A stretch of 14,014 nucleotides of DNA, from the NCBI GenBank assembly GCA_030597505.1, contig JAUVRS010000036.1, positions 1-14,014 on the forward strand, written 5' to 3'. The translations under genes were made by a program, and so were the position numbers. How positions within the stretch are numbered: the stretch's first letter is position 1; each line of letters starts with the position of its first letter. Below are positions 6,724 through 14,014 of this stretch, piece by piece. The notes below the pieces were generated by a model that made no database searches, was not told where the DNA came from, and saw only the letters and a program-made list of their open reading frames with translations. Source of the DNA: Desulfobacteraceae bacterium (lineage in GTDB: Bacteria > Desulfobacterota > DSM-4660 > Desulfatiglandales > Desulfatiglandaceae).

Positions 6724-8217
6724 TCAGGAGGCCTCACGCACTTTTTTCAGGGCCTCTGCCACGGCTGCATCTTCTTTTTGGACATCTTCAATAGTCTTGG
6801 GTTTGACCGCCGGTGGCTTCTCTTCAAGACCATATTTCCATTTAAGGAACTGCTCCCCTGTGCTGGGGTAAAGGGCACATATGATCAAGTCAAAGTCATC
6901 CTTGATCAGGTCTCCCATTTTTTCTCTGACCTTATCCAGTTCCGGTTCCAAATAATCCGCTGCCCGACCCGTCACAGGGGTTTCCCCGCGTTTATAGTTT
7001 TTTAGAATTTTTTTCTGGACCTCCGGATCAACAGGGAGGGGTGTCTTTCCATAAAGACCGTAGGCCAAATCTTTTACCTCATTGGTGACCATCTTATAAC
7101 GCCCAAAGAGGACATTTAACACGGCCTGTACCCCAACAATCTGGCTGGTGGGAGTAACCAGGGGAGGCATCCCAAGCTCTCTACGGGTGACAGCAACATC
7201 CTTGTATACCTCCGGCAGCCGATCCAGGGCCTTTGCATCACTGAGCTGGCTTGCAAGGTTTGAAATCATGCCGCCCGGCACCTGGTGGGCCAGCACACCC
7301 GTATCGATCACAGACATCCTGTGTTTTGCCAGATAATCTCGATATTTGGGGGCTATGCTTTCCATATAATCCCCCAATTCCAGCAGAAGCCCCAGATCAA
7401 AACCGGTGTCCCTTGTAGTCCCGTAAAGGGTCGCTACAATTGGCTCTATCGCAGGCTGTGAGGTCCTCAGGGCAAACGGCGCCAGACAGGTGTCCACAAT
7501 GTCTACCCCCGCTTTGATGGCCTCCAGGTAGATCATGGAACCCATGCCGCTGGTATAGTGCGTGTGGAGGTGGATCGGGATGTTGATCTCCTTTTTAAGC
7601 AAGGTTACGATCTTGGCAATATCAAATGGGGCCATGATACCCGCCATATCTTTGAGACATAGAGTGTCCGCACCCATGCCCTCTATCTCTTTGGCCTTGT
7701 TAAAATAATAGTCCAGGTTGAAAACATCCCCCCCCATCCGCCTCTCGGTGAGGGTATAACAGATGGTCCCCTGAAAATGCTTGCCATTGGCCTTTATTCT
7801 CTCGACAACCGTTTCAAAATTACGGAAATCATTCAGGGCATCAAAAACTCTAAACACATCCATACCCGCCTCGCATGCCTTATCGACGAACAACTTGGCC
7901 ACGTCATCAGCATAGTTTCTGTATCCCACCAGGTTCTGTCCCCTTAGAAGCATGGAAAACGGGGTCTTCTTGATGTATTTCTTTAGAGTTCTTATCCGGT
8001 CAAAGGGGTCTTCGGCCAAAAAACGATGCATGGTGTCAAAGGTGGCTCCCCCCCACACCTCCATGGCCCAGAAACCGACGCTGTCCATCTTTTCGGCAAT
8101 GGGAATCATGTCCTCAGTCCTCATTCTCGTTGCCAGCAACGATTGATGCCCATCCCTAAAGGTATTATCTTGAATTTTTATGGGATTTTTTGGTCCCTCT
8201 TCCAAAAACATATCCAT
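6724..8217 (-). CDS. Biotin-dependent carboxyltransferase subunit (PycB / OadA / transcarboxylase 5S type), no biotin domain
   Basis: The 497-residue protein is the TIM-barrel carboxyltransferase that moves a carboxyl group between biotin and pyruvate/oxaloacetate. DNTFRDGHQS (17-26) supplies the metal-binding Asp22. LLRGQN is at 90-95. CLKDMAG holds Lys189, the expected carbamylated lysine, and HLHTH gives metal ligands His216 and His218. The PYC_OADA-type C-terminal region follows. It ends without a biotinyl domain or MKM motif, so the biotin carrier must be a separate protein. Length and architecture fit the 5S subunit of methylmalonyl-CoA:pyruvate transcarboxylase or a split pyruvate carboxylase / oxaloacetate decarboxylase alpha subunit; sequence alone does not decide. 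The start is ATG 8217 with GGAGG 6 nt upstream. No biotin carboxylase or carrier gene is in the window. Confidence 0.88.
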   Translation of the reverse strand: MDMFLEEGPKNPIKIQDNTFRDGHQSLLATRMRTEDMIPIAEKMDSVGFWAMEVWGGATFDTMHRFLAEDPFDRIRTLKKYIKKTPFSMLLRGQNLVGYRNYADDVAKLFVDKACEAGMDVFRVFDALNDFRNFETVVERIKANGKHFQGTICYTLTERRMGGDVFNLDYYFNKAKEIEGMGADTLCLKDMAGIMAPFDIAKIVTLLKKEINIPIHLHTHYTSGMGSMIYLEAIKAGVDIVDTCLAPFALRTSQPAIEPIVATLYGTTRDTGFDLGLLLELGDYMESIAPKYRDYLAKHRMSVIDTGVLAHQVPGGMISNLASQLSDAKALDRLPEVYKDVAVTRRELGMPPLVTPTSQIVGVQAVLNVLFGRYKMVTNEVKDLAYGLYGKTPLPVDPEVQKKILKNYKRGETPVTGRAADYLEPELDKVREKMGDLIKDDFDLIICALYPSTGEQFLKWKYGLEEKPPAVKPKTIEDVQKEDAAVAEALKKVREAS

Positions 8218-8250
8218 ATAAAGCCTCCATTTTAGCCGTTGATCATTTTA

Positions 8251-8267
8251 TCTGAAAACATTTCAGA
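8251..8267 (-). promoter_or_regulatory. Small perfect hairpin in the carboxyltransferase leader
   Basis: tctgaaa and tttcaga form a 7-bp stem around a 3-nt loop. The hairpin would begin about 9 nt after the predicted transcription start, so it would cap the 5' end of the mRNA. It could stabilise the message or be an operator half-site pair. The structure is seen; the function is not. Confidence 0.4.
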
Positions 8268-8281
8268 CACTTTGTTAGCAA

Positions 8282-8310
8282 AACATAGGCAAATTTAGAC
8301 GGCGGGTCAA
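8282..8310 (-). promoter_or_regulatory. Sigma70-like promoter of the carboxyltransferase gene
   Basis: On the minus strand the -35 is TTGACC (8305-8310) and the -10 is TATGTT (8282-8287), with a 17-nt spacer. Transcription would start near 8276, leaving a leader of about 58 nt. The gene can therefore be expressed independently of the radical SAM gene upstream. Confidence 0.6.
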
Positions 8311-8339
8311 GCAAATTAATTATCCATTGTCGGGAAAAC

Positions 8340-9236
8340 TCAAAGTGCCCTCATCCACTCCGGCCTCAACCCTACTTCTCCTCTGAGGGCACTGTCAATC
8401 TCATCAAGGGCCCGTTGCCTCCCTTTCGGAAGTCTGGCTCTTATGGGTAGATAATTGGATGCGTGGTTGGAAAAAAAGAGACCTCTGGTCAAATTGGTGC
8501 TGGCTACCATTTCCCTCAATTCCAGCAACAGCTCCTTTTGACTCGGCAGCTCGAACCGACCTTCTTCAAAGGCCTCATGCAACGGGGTGCCCGGGATCAA
8601 CATCACGGTCAGCGCCCCCACATAATTTGGATCCATGGCGCTAAGGAGCGCTCCCGTGGCCCTGGCATGCCTGAGGGACCCTTCTCTGCCGGCAATGCCC
8701 AACAGGACCGTAACCGAAAGTTTAATCCCCGCTTCCCTGACCTTTCTTCCCATATCAATAAGGTGTTGTGAACTGGCCCCCTTGCAGATCCTTTTTAAAA
8801 ACTCTTCGTCCCCGGTCTCCACACCAAGATAAAGGATACCCAACCCCTTTTCTCTTAGCTCTACCAACTCTTCCGGGGACTTCATCCTGATGCTTTTTGC
8901 ATTTGCATAGGCCCCAACCCTTCTGACCCACGGCAGATGTTCTCTGATCTTATCAAGGATCCACAAAAGTCTTTTCTGCGGGATAATAAGGGCATCTCCA
9001 TCCATGAGGAACACCCGGTCCTGTTGCTTCATATATTTGGATGCAAACAGGATATCCTTCAGGATTATGTCTTCATCCTTTATTGTAAATCTTTTGTCCT
9101 TGTATGTTACGCAAAAGGTGCATTTGTTATGCGAACAACCGAGGGTAACCTGGAGCAAAATACTGCCGGCTTCACTGGGCGGCCTGATACAGGCTCCTTC
9201 ATAATGCATCCCTTCTTCTTCCATTGCGTGATCCAT
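8340..9236 (-). CDS. Radical SAM protein with CX4CX2C cluster motif
   Basis: The 298-residue protein is a compact radical SAM enzyme. The cluster motif GCSHNKCTFC places cysteines at 34, 39 and 42, a CX4CX2C spacing instead of the classic CX3CX2C. Other signatures are GDAL near 79-82, LGVETGD near 137-143 (SAM-binding glutamate), and VTVLLGIAG near 185-193. The family is the Elp3/MiaB/HemN-like radical SAM group common in Desulfobacterota and other anaerobes; I know of no defined substrate. No B12-binding, TRAM or second Fe-S domain is visible. The start is ATG 9236 because AAAGGAG lies 9 nt upstream; Met5 and Met10 are alternatives, and homologues as I remember them often begin near MHYEG (Met10). 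It is followed at 123 bp by the carboxyltransferase, with no terminator visible between. Confidence 0.85.
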   Translation of the reverse strand: MDHAMEEEGMHYEGACIRPPSEAGSILLQVTLGCSHNKCTFCVTYKDKRFTIKDEDIILKDILFASKYMKQQDRVFLMDGDALIIPQKRLLWILDKIREHLPWVRRVGAYANAKSIRMKSPEELVELREKGLGILYLGVETGDEEFLKRICKGASSQHLIDMGRKVREAGIKLSVTVLLGIAGREGSLRHARATGALLSAMDPNYVGALTVMLIPGTPLHEAFEEGRFELPSQKELLLELREMVASTNLTRGLFFSNHASNYLPIRARLPKGRQRALDEIDSALRGEVGLRPEWMRAL

Positions 9237-9378
9237 AAATCATATCTCCTTTTGACGATCCGTCCGGGTTTTCCGATCTAATCTGTTTTGTCTCTTTCTT
9301 GTTTAAACCGGCCATATTTTAAGATAGCCATATCATGGGAATTCGCAAGCGGCTTTGGGTGTTATGACGAAATGATCT

Positions 9379-9435
9379 GTAAGTTCTCAAAAAGTCCGGG
9401 AAAAATAATAGGATATCTGGAGTGGGGTTCGGGTG
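9379..9435. repeat. Diverged copy of the left arm of the 1084-1343 repeat
   Basis: This 57-nt segment matches 1084-1140 in the same orientation with 52 of 57 identical by eye, and the last 25 nt are identical in both. It includes the 23-nt block that the right arm of the palindrome lacks. Similarity ends at 9435, 10 nt before the YhhN-gene stop codon, and no inverted partner is seen. The remaining gap sequence, 9237-9378, holds the radical SAM ribosome binding site and no other recognisable element. Confidence 0.8.
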
Positions 9436-9445
9436 GTTATAGGGG

Positions 9446-10099
9446 TTACAATATCATCCCCACCGAGAATGCCAGCAGAAATTGTCCTGTATAATACATG
9501 GGCAGCCCTGTCAGTCTGTTGAGGAATTCACTTTTAAGAAACCGCTCACGTGCAACAAAAATATCTGAAAAATAGAACAGAAGGGCTCCCCCAAACACCA
9601 TCACCCTTCCTGTGAGCGTGAGACGCGAATCCCCAAGAACCGACCAGGCCCCTGAGAGCATGGCTGTGATGACAAGCATATAAAGTAAGACAGGGCCGTT
9701 CATGGCCCCCAGATGGGGTCTTAACCACATATAGACCCACCCGCTCGTGACAACAGCCACCAGAGTGCCTGCCAATGTCCACTGGTTTATCCCAGCGACC
9801 CCAAAAAACGCAATGACATAAAAAACATGGCCTATCAAAAAGGAAATCAACCCCAAAAGAAACATCATTTTCTGGGGAAGCGCCAAAAGCACATCTCCTG
9901 CAAGACAGAATATCAGCCCCGCGAGGAGGAAATAGTAAAAATAGGGGAATGGGTGGGGCTGGATAATGACAGCAATGACAAAAAGCAGAGAAAGAGCGGT
10001 TTTGGCGGGAATCAGGCCATTTTTATTATCATTCTTCTCGAAATTCAATAGCCCGGCCATAAGAATTACTGCCGAAACAATGATCAACAGATTTGGCAT
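9446..10099 (-). CDS. YhhN/TMEM86-family membrane protein (lysoplasmalogenase-like)
   Basis: The 217-residue protein is almost entirely hydrophobic, with about eight membrane segments near 2-19, 31-46, 53-73, 78-100, 107-126, 136-153, 164-183 and 200-217. Family signatures are PAKT at 31-34, LAGDVLLAL at 66-74 with Asp69, FYFSDI at 175-180 with Asp179, and LPMYYTGQFLLA near the end. YhhN/TMEM86 relatives include lysoplasmalogenases, which cleave the vinyl-ether bond of lysoplasmalogens; many anaerobes make plasmalogens, so this is plausible but unproven. The start is ATG 10099 with a GGGAGGGGAG purine tract upstream, though the spacing of about 12 nt is long. It lies 24 nt after mnmE and is probably cotranscribed with it. 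A repeat copy follows the TAA stop. Confidence 0.82.
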   Translation of the reverse strand: MPNLLIIVSAVILMAGLLNFEKNDNKNGLIPAKTALSLLFVIAVIIQPHPFPYFYYFLLAGLIFCLAGDVLLALPQKMMFLLGLISFLIGHVFYVIAFFGVAGINQWTLAGTLVAVVTSGWVYMWLRPHLGAMNGPVLLYMLVITAMLSGAWSVLGDSRLTLTGRVMVFGGALLFYFSDIFVARERFLKSEFLNRLTGLPMYYTGQFLLAFSVGMIL

Positions 10100-10123
10100 G
10101 CCTTGTCAGGCTCCCCTCCCATT

Positions 10124-11518
10124 TCACTTCCCCAAACAAAACTGGCTGAATATATTGTCCAGAATTTCTTCACTTGCGGTCTCCCCGATTATTTCTCCCA
10201 GTGCATCCAGCCCACTTTTTAGTTCAAAGGCAATGATTTCCATGGGCGCATGCCCTCTCGCACCGCTGGCAGCGCTTCTAAAAAATTCCACAGCCTCGAC
10301 CAAGGCCTTTTTATGCCTCAAATTGGGTGCAATGTGGGAAACGGTCATGTCTACTTGGCTCTCCAGAATACACCCCGCAATGACCTTCTTTAACCCATCA
10401 AGGCCCTGACCTGTGAGTGCAGATATCTCGGCAACAGGAAAATTCGACATCACCGCCTCTTTGTCTTTTCTGGTGAGCCTGGAGGGTAAATCCACCTTAT
10501 TGAATACCACCAAGGTCTTTTTCACCCGAGATTGAGTGAGAATCCTTTTATCATCTTCATTCAGGGGGCGGCTTTGATCGATCACCACCAGTAAAAAGTC
10601 TGCCTCTTCCAGCTTTTGTTCGGTCAAACAGACCCCCATCCTCTCCACCTCATTATTGACTTTATTGATTTTTCTCAAGCCCGCCGTATCCATTATCCTG
10701 AGAGGCACCCCTTCGACAGTGACCGTCGATTCAATTACGTCTCTTGTGGTCCCCGGAATGGGGGTTACAATAGCACGTTCCTGATTCAAAAGACGGTTGA
10801 GAAGGCTCGATTTACCCGCGTTGACTCGCCCAACGATCACGGTGTTTATGCCATCTACCCAGATCCTTCCTTCCCTATAGGCTGCTATCAGGGTCTCAAT
10901 CGGGTGGACGACCTTTTTTTCTAAAAAACATGCGCTCTTCTCCCTTGATAGTATGGTTGTTTCTTCATCCGGAAAATCAATTGCCACTTCTGCATTTGAC
11001 AGGATATCTACCACAGCCAGACGTAATGTCTCGATCTCTTTCTTGAATGATCCTCGGATCTGTTGAGATGCCAAGGCCAGGCCTCTTTCTGTTTTGGAAT
11101 TGAGAAGATCCGTAACGGCCTCTGCCTGGGTGAGATCAATTCTACCGTTCAGAAAAGCCCTTAGAGTAAATTCACCGGGTCTGGCCAGTCTGGCCCCCTG
11201 GTTTAGTATCATCTGAAGGATTCTTGAAAGAAGAACGTAGCCGCTGTGGGAATTTATTTCAATGACGTCTTCGCGGGTGTAGGAATGGGGGGCCTTCATA
11301 TAGGAGAGGAGGACCTCATCGATCATCTCCCCGGAGGAAGGATCAATCAGGCGGCCCAGATAAAGACGATGGCTTTTGAGTCGCTGAACGTAGTTTTTTG
11401 GCTCAAAGGTTTTCTTGGCAATCTCATAAGCCCGCGGGCCGCTGACACGTACAATACCGATCCCGGCCTGGCCGATGGGCGTGGCTATGGCAGCGATAGT
11501 ATCCTCGTTTGAGGGCAT
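10124..11518 (-). CDS. mnmE: tRNA uridine-5-carboxymethylaminomethyl(34) synthesis GTPase MnmE
   Basis: With MnmG it installs the cmnm5 modification on wobble uridine 34 of several tRNAs. From ATG 11518 it is 464 residues. An N-terminal folate-binding domain begins DTIAAIATPIGQAGIGIVRV. The inserted G domain has G1 GRVNAGKSS (230-238), G2 TTRD (257-260), G3 DTAG (277-280) and G4 NKVD (340-343). The C-terminus ends FCLGK with the conserved cysteine. The frame is open up to TTG 11554, but the extra twelve residues are not family-like and lack a good ribosome binding site. ATG 11518 has GGCGAG 8 nt upstream and the normal N-terminus. It lies downstream of jag and yidC, the usual order. Confidence 0.96.
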   Translation of the reverse strand: MPSNEDTIAAIATPIGQAGIGIVRVSGPRAYEIAKKTFEPKNYVQRLKSHRLYLGRLIDPSSGEMIDEVLLSYMKAPHSYTREDVIEINSHSGYVLLSRILQMILNQGARLARPGEFTLRAFLNGRIDLTQAEAVTDLLNSKTERGLALASQQIRGSFKKEIETLRLAVVDILSNAEVAIDFPDEETTILSREKSACFLEKKVVHPIETLIAAYREGRIWVDGINTVIVGRVNAGKSSLLNRLLNQERAIVTPIPGTTRDVIESTVTVEGVPLRIMDTAGLRKINKVNNEVERMGVCLTEQKLEEADFLLVVIDQSRPLNEDDKRILTQSRVKKTLVVFNKVDLPSRLTRKDKEAVMSNFPVAEISALTGQGLDGLKKVIAGCILESQVDMTVSHIAPNLRHKKALVEAVEFFRSAASGARGHAPMEIIAFELKSGLDALGEIIGETASEEILDNIFSQFCLGK

Positions 11519-11584
11519 AATCTGATCTCGCCATGAACACCAGTTTTTACGCAAGCCCCAAGGGGAGAAGGGGGGGTATGGACC

Positions 11585-12286
11585 TTACTCAAAACGTGAA
11601 GATTTTGGAGAATTATTCTTTCTCGGGAGAATAACCACTTTTTTCAGCACCCCGTCACCTTTGCCCTTGGTGCTCAACTCATCGTCCTCTCTGAGGGCAA
11701 GGTGCACAATCCTCCGGTCATGGGGATTTAGAAGATTGGTACCCACAGGCCGTTGGGTCTTTTTTGCCTTCTCACCCATCCTAAGGGCCATCTGTACCAA
11801 GAACTCCCGCCGCCTCTCACGGTAGTTTTCAGAGTCAACTACAACGCGGGCCCTACTTTCCAGGGTCTTATTCACTATCTTGTTCACAATAAATTGAAGG
11901 GCATCCAGGGTTCTTCCCTTACGCCCGATCAGGAGGCCCGATTTGTCGCCCTCGATGCTCAAAACAATAGAGCCATCAACATGTTCCGCCCTTACCGTGG
12001 TTTCTTCCATGGGAATCAAGGCCAGAATTTTTTCCAGAGCCTCCTTTGCAACCTCAATCCCATCTCCCGCTTCAAGTTCAAGAGTCTTGGGTTCAGGCTG
12101 CTCCTTGGTGACAATGACCTTTATCTTCGCCTTTCTGCCTCCCACCAGCCCAAAGATCCCTCCAGACCCGGGCTCCAATATCTCGATTTCCATTTCATCA
12201 CTGGTGAGACCCAATTGGCGGCATGCAGTATCGATGGCCTCTTCTTCGGTTTTAGCTTCAAATTCAAAAGTTTCGCTAATTTCCAT
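11585..12286 (-). CDS. jag: Jag/KhpB (EloR) KH-R3H RNA-binding protein
   Basis: The 233-residue cytoplasmic protein has the three Jag domains in order. Jag-N (about 3-58) contains the typical GSGGIFGLVGGRKAKI segment. The KH domain (about 75-150) has its GxxG loop as GRKG at 121-124. The R3H domain (about 155-222) has R191-x3-H195 in RRIVHLAL. Homologues bind RNA and affect cell elongation and division, and the gene almost always follows yidC, as it does here with a 16-nt gap. The start is ATG 12286 with GGAGG 6 nt upstream. The linker between Jag-N and KH is short, and the tail after R3H is basic and Ser-rich. Nothing is truncated. Confidence 0.95.
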   Translation of the reverse strand: MEISETFEFEAKTEEEAIDTACRQLGLTSDEMEIEILEPGSGGIFGLVGGRKAKIKVIVTKEQPEPKTLELEAGDGIEVAKEALEKILALIPMEETTVRAEHVDGSIVLSIEGDKSGLLIGRKGRTLDALQFIVNKIVNKTLESRARVVVDSENYRERRREFLVQMALRMGEKAKKTQRPVGTNLLNPHDRRIVHLALREDDELSTKGKGDGVLKKVVILPRKNNSPKSSRFE

Positions 12287-12302
12287 CGTCTTCCTCCAGA
12301 TT

Positions 12303-13967
12303 TTATGACGGTCCTTTGTGGATGCGGTACTGCTGGCCTATGGAAAGGAGATTATTGACTAACCAGTAAAGCACAAGACCAGAGGGAAAATTGATAAACA
12401 TAAACGTAAAGATGACGGGTAAAAACATCATGATCTTTGCCTGAGCCGGATCACCCGGGGTCGGAGTCATTTTTTGCTGAAGAAACATGGATGCTCCCAT
12501 CAGCAGTGTCAGAACCGGTATTCCATACGGTGGGGACATAAAGGGGATCTCGAATGGAAAGTGAAACAATCGGCCCGGGGCCGCAAGGTCATTTATCCAC
12601 AGTATAAAAGGGGCGTGTCTGAGTTCGATGGAACTTCCCAAAACCCTGAAAAGCGCAAAAAAGACGGGAATTTGAATGATCATGGGCAAACACCCCCCCA
12701 TGGGGTTTACCTTATACGTCTTATACAGGGCCATGGTTTCCTGGTTCATTTTCTGTTTGTCATTCTTGTATTTTTCCCTGATCTTGGCCATTCTGGGTTG
12801 AAGTTTCTGCATCTCCTTCATGGACTTATAGCTTTTGTGGGTAAGGGGCCAGAAAAGGATCTTGACCATGATAGTAAGCAGGATAATAGATACGCCATAG
12901 TTGTGGATGAATTTGTAGAAAAAACGCAGCACATAGAGAAGCGGTTTGGCAATGACGTCGGTCCATCCGAAATTTATCGCCCGATCCAGGTTGTGTCCAA
13001 ACTTCTTTAGGATACCTAGATCCCTGGGGCCCAGATAGAGCTCGTATTGGGATGAAACCCCTTGAAGCGGGCCAATATTTACAGGAGACGGCCGATAGGT
13101 CCCCTCCAGCGCCCCTGATTTCAAAAAGCGTCCCTCAACCATCCCCTTTGCGGGTACTTCCGGCACAATGGCGGAAATAAAGTAGTCATTTTCATAGGCC
13201 ATCCACCCAATCCGACCCTGGAGAACCTTTCCTTCTGATAAATCATCGGTATCCAATTCCTCAAGTTTGTCATTGAGAAAGACCGCCAAACCAACAAAAG
13301 AGTAATACCCCTTCTTTTCCTGTGACATGACTTTCAGCCCTGTCGAAAAGGCCCCGCTGACCTGTCTTTCTGATTTATTGACCACATCAATAGCCAGACC
13401 CACCCTGTATTGATCCTCATAGAACCTAAAGGTCTGTTTGATCATGAGGCCATCAGGAGATGCAACGCTAAAAACCAGGTCATTTTGGGGTGAGTCAGGA
13501 CTCAGTTTTATCGCACCCTCATCGACGTGATAAACAGTATTCTTTGGCTGTGTGAAAGATGGGGTTTTAAAACCAGAGAACAAAAAATGGCCCTGACCGT
13601 CTTTTATATTGACAAGTTCGACCAACGGAGAATCTGGATCAGTTGTCTGATAATATTTCTTTAATTTAAAACTTTTTATGGTAGGGCCCACATTGGAAAA
13701 AACGGCCCTGTAAAGGGAGGTATCGACCACCACTTCCTTTTCGACTGTCGCGGGGATCTTTTGGATTTGCGTTTGCCCGACAGTCTGAGTAGAAGGAGGG
13801 GGTGAGGTCGAGCCCATCGGTTTTTCGGCCTGAAGGGATGCGTTCGCAGGTGCTTTCACGGAGGCCGATTCCTCCACCTTTGGCGCCTGTTTTGGCCCGA
13901 AGAAGACGGACCACCCGACAAGCACCACAAAAGACAAAACAAAGGCTATTATAGTTCTTTTTTCCAT
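12303..13967 (-). CDS. yidC: Membrane protein insertase YidC
   Basis: YidC inserts and folds inner-membrane proteins, alone or with SecYEG. The 554-residue protein is the long Gram-negative form. It has an N-terminal membrane anchor (about 5-23), a Pro/Ser-rich linker (25-75), a large periplasmic beta-sandwich domain (about 78-330), and the conserved C-terminal insertase core with membrane segments near 341-372, 423-445, 483-497 and 512-540. The position matching the catalytic-groove Arg366 of E. coli is Lys369 (TIMVKILFWPLT), which keeps the positive charge. The C-terminal tail is short (YRIHKGPS). The start is ATG 13967 with a modest GGGTAG ribosome binding site. The 47 nt to the right edge hold no recognisable gene; yidD, rnpA and rpmH would be expected beyond. 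Confidence 0.97.
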   Translation of the reverse strand: MEKRTIIAFVLSFVVLVGWSVFFGPKQAPKVEESASVKAPANASLQAEKPMGSTSPPPSTQTVGQTQIQKIPATVEKEVVVDTSLYRAVFSNVGPTIKSFKLKKYYQTTDPDSPLVELVNIKDGQGHFLFSGFKTPSFTQPKNTVYHVDEGAIKLSPDSPQNDLVFSVASPDGLMIKQTFRFYEDQYRVGLAIDVVNKSERQVSGAFSTGLKVMSQEKKGYYSFVGLAVFLNDKLEELDTDDLSEGKVLQGRIGWMAYENDYFISAIVPEVPAKGMVEGRFLKSGALEGTYRPSPVNIGPLQGVSSQYELYLGPRDLGILKKFGHNLDRAINFGWTDVIAKPLLYVLRFFYKFIHNYGVSIILLTIMVKILFWPLTHKSYKSMKEMQKLQPRMAKIREKYKNDKQKMNQETMALYKTYKVNPMGGCLPMIIQIPVFFALFRVLGSSIELRHAPFILWINDLAAPGRLFHFPFEIPFMSPPYGIPVLTLLMGASMFLQQKMTPTPGDPAQAKIMMFLPVIFTFMFINFPSGLVLYWLVNNLLSIGQQYRIHKGPS

Positions 13968-14014
13968 TTCGGCTACCCAGTTATAAAGCTAAAGCTGCAA
14001 ATCTATGTCGTGTC

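Noticed and set aside
9288..9494. 68-codon plus-strand frame through the second repeat copy
   Set aside because: It overlaps the end of the YhhN gene in antisense and no known family is recognisable.
11519..11554. Twelve-residue N-terminal extension of MnmE from TTG
   Set aside because: The family N-terminus begins at the ATG at 11518, and the extension lacks a ribosome binding site.
11556..11577. G-rich stretch between jag and mnmE as a G-quadruplex
   Set aside because: Only three usable G runs can be drawn, so a stable four-run quadruplex is not supported.

Overview
The window looks like chromosomal housekeeping sequence from a mid-GC anaerobic bacterium, most likely a sulfate-reducing or syntrophic member of the Desulfobacterota (former Deltaproteobacteria). 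This is inferred from the company the genes keep: a Desulfobacterota-style cysteine-rich 4Fe-4S protein, the gene order tmk-holB-ricT-metG, a Thermus-type zinc-knuckle MetRS, a stand-alone carboxyltransferase, and the yidC-jag-mnmE block. Every gene except one DksA-like regulator lies on the minus strand, so the layout below is given in minus-strand order, from high coordinates to low.

Right end (13967 to 9446): yidC (membrane insertase), jag/khpB (KH-R3H RNA-binding protein), mnmE (tRNA wobble-uridine GTPase), then a YhhN-type membrane protein. This is the usual continuation of the rpmH-rnpA-yidD-yidC region near many bacterial origins; rnpA and rpmH would lie beyond the right edge.

Middle (9236 to 6724): a radical SAM protein with a CX4CX2C cluster motif, then a biotin-dependent carboxyltransferase subunit without its own biotin domain. 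The carboxyltransferase has a clear promoter and a small 5' hairpin. Between it and the convergent dksA-like gene lies an 11-bp stem-loop whose loop can pair with downstream sequence, a possible pseudoknot.

Centre (6103 to 6657, plus strand): the DksA/TraR-type zinc-finger protein with a long acidic tail. It is divergent from the next operon, and both directions have good sigma70-like promoters.

Operon tmk-holB-ricT-metG (5868 to 1355): dTMP kinase, DNA polymerase III delta', PSP1/RicT and methionyl-tRNA synthetase. Three of the four use TTG starts. holB is in frame with tmk, separated only by an amber codon and one sense codon.

Left end (1343 to 1): a 260-bp imperfect palindrome starts 11 nt past the metG stop. 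A diverged copy of its left arm lies 10 nt past the stop of the YhhN gene about 8 kb away. Beyond the palindrome a partial 4Fe-4S protein runs off the left edge, with one cluster cysteine replaced by Phe.

I see no tRNA, rRNA, CRISPR array, prophage or intact transposase. The strongest candidate for something undescribed is the palindromic repeat family; the rest is largely ordinary core genome with a few odd details.
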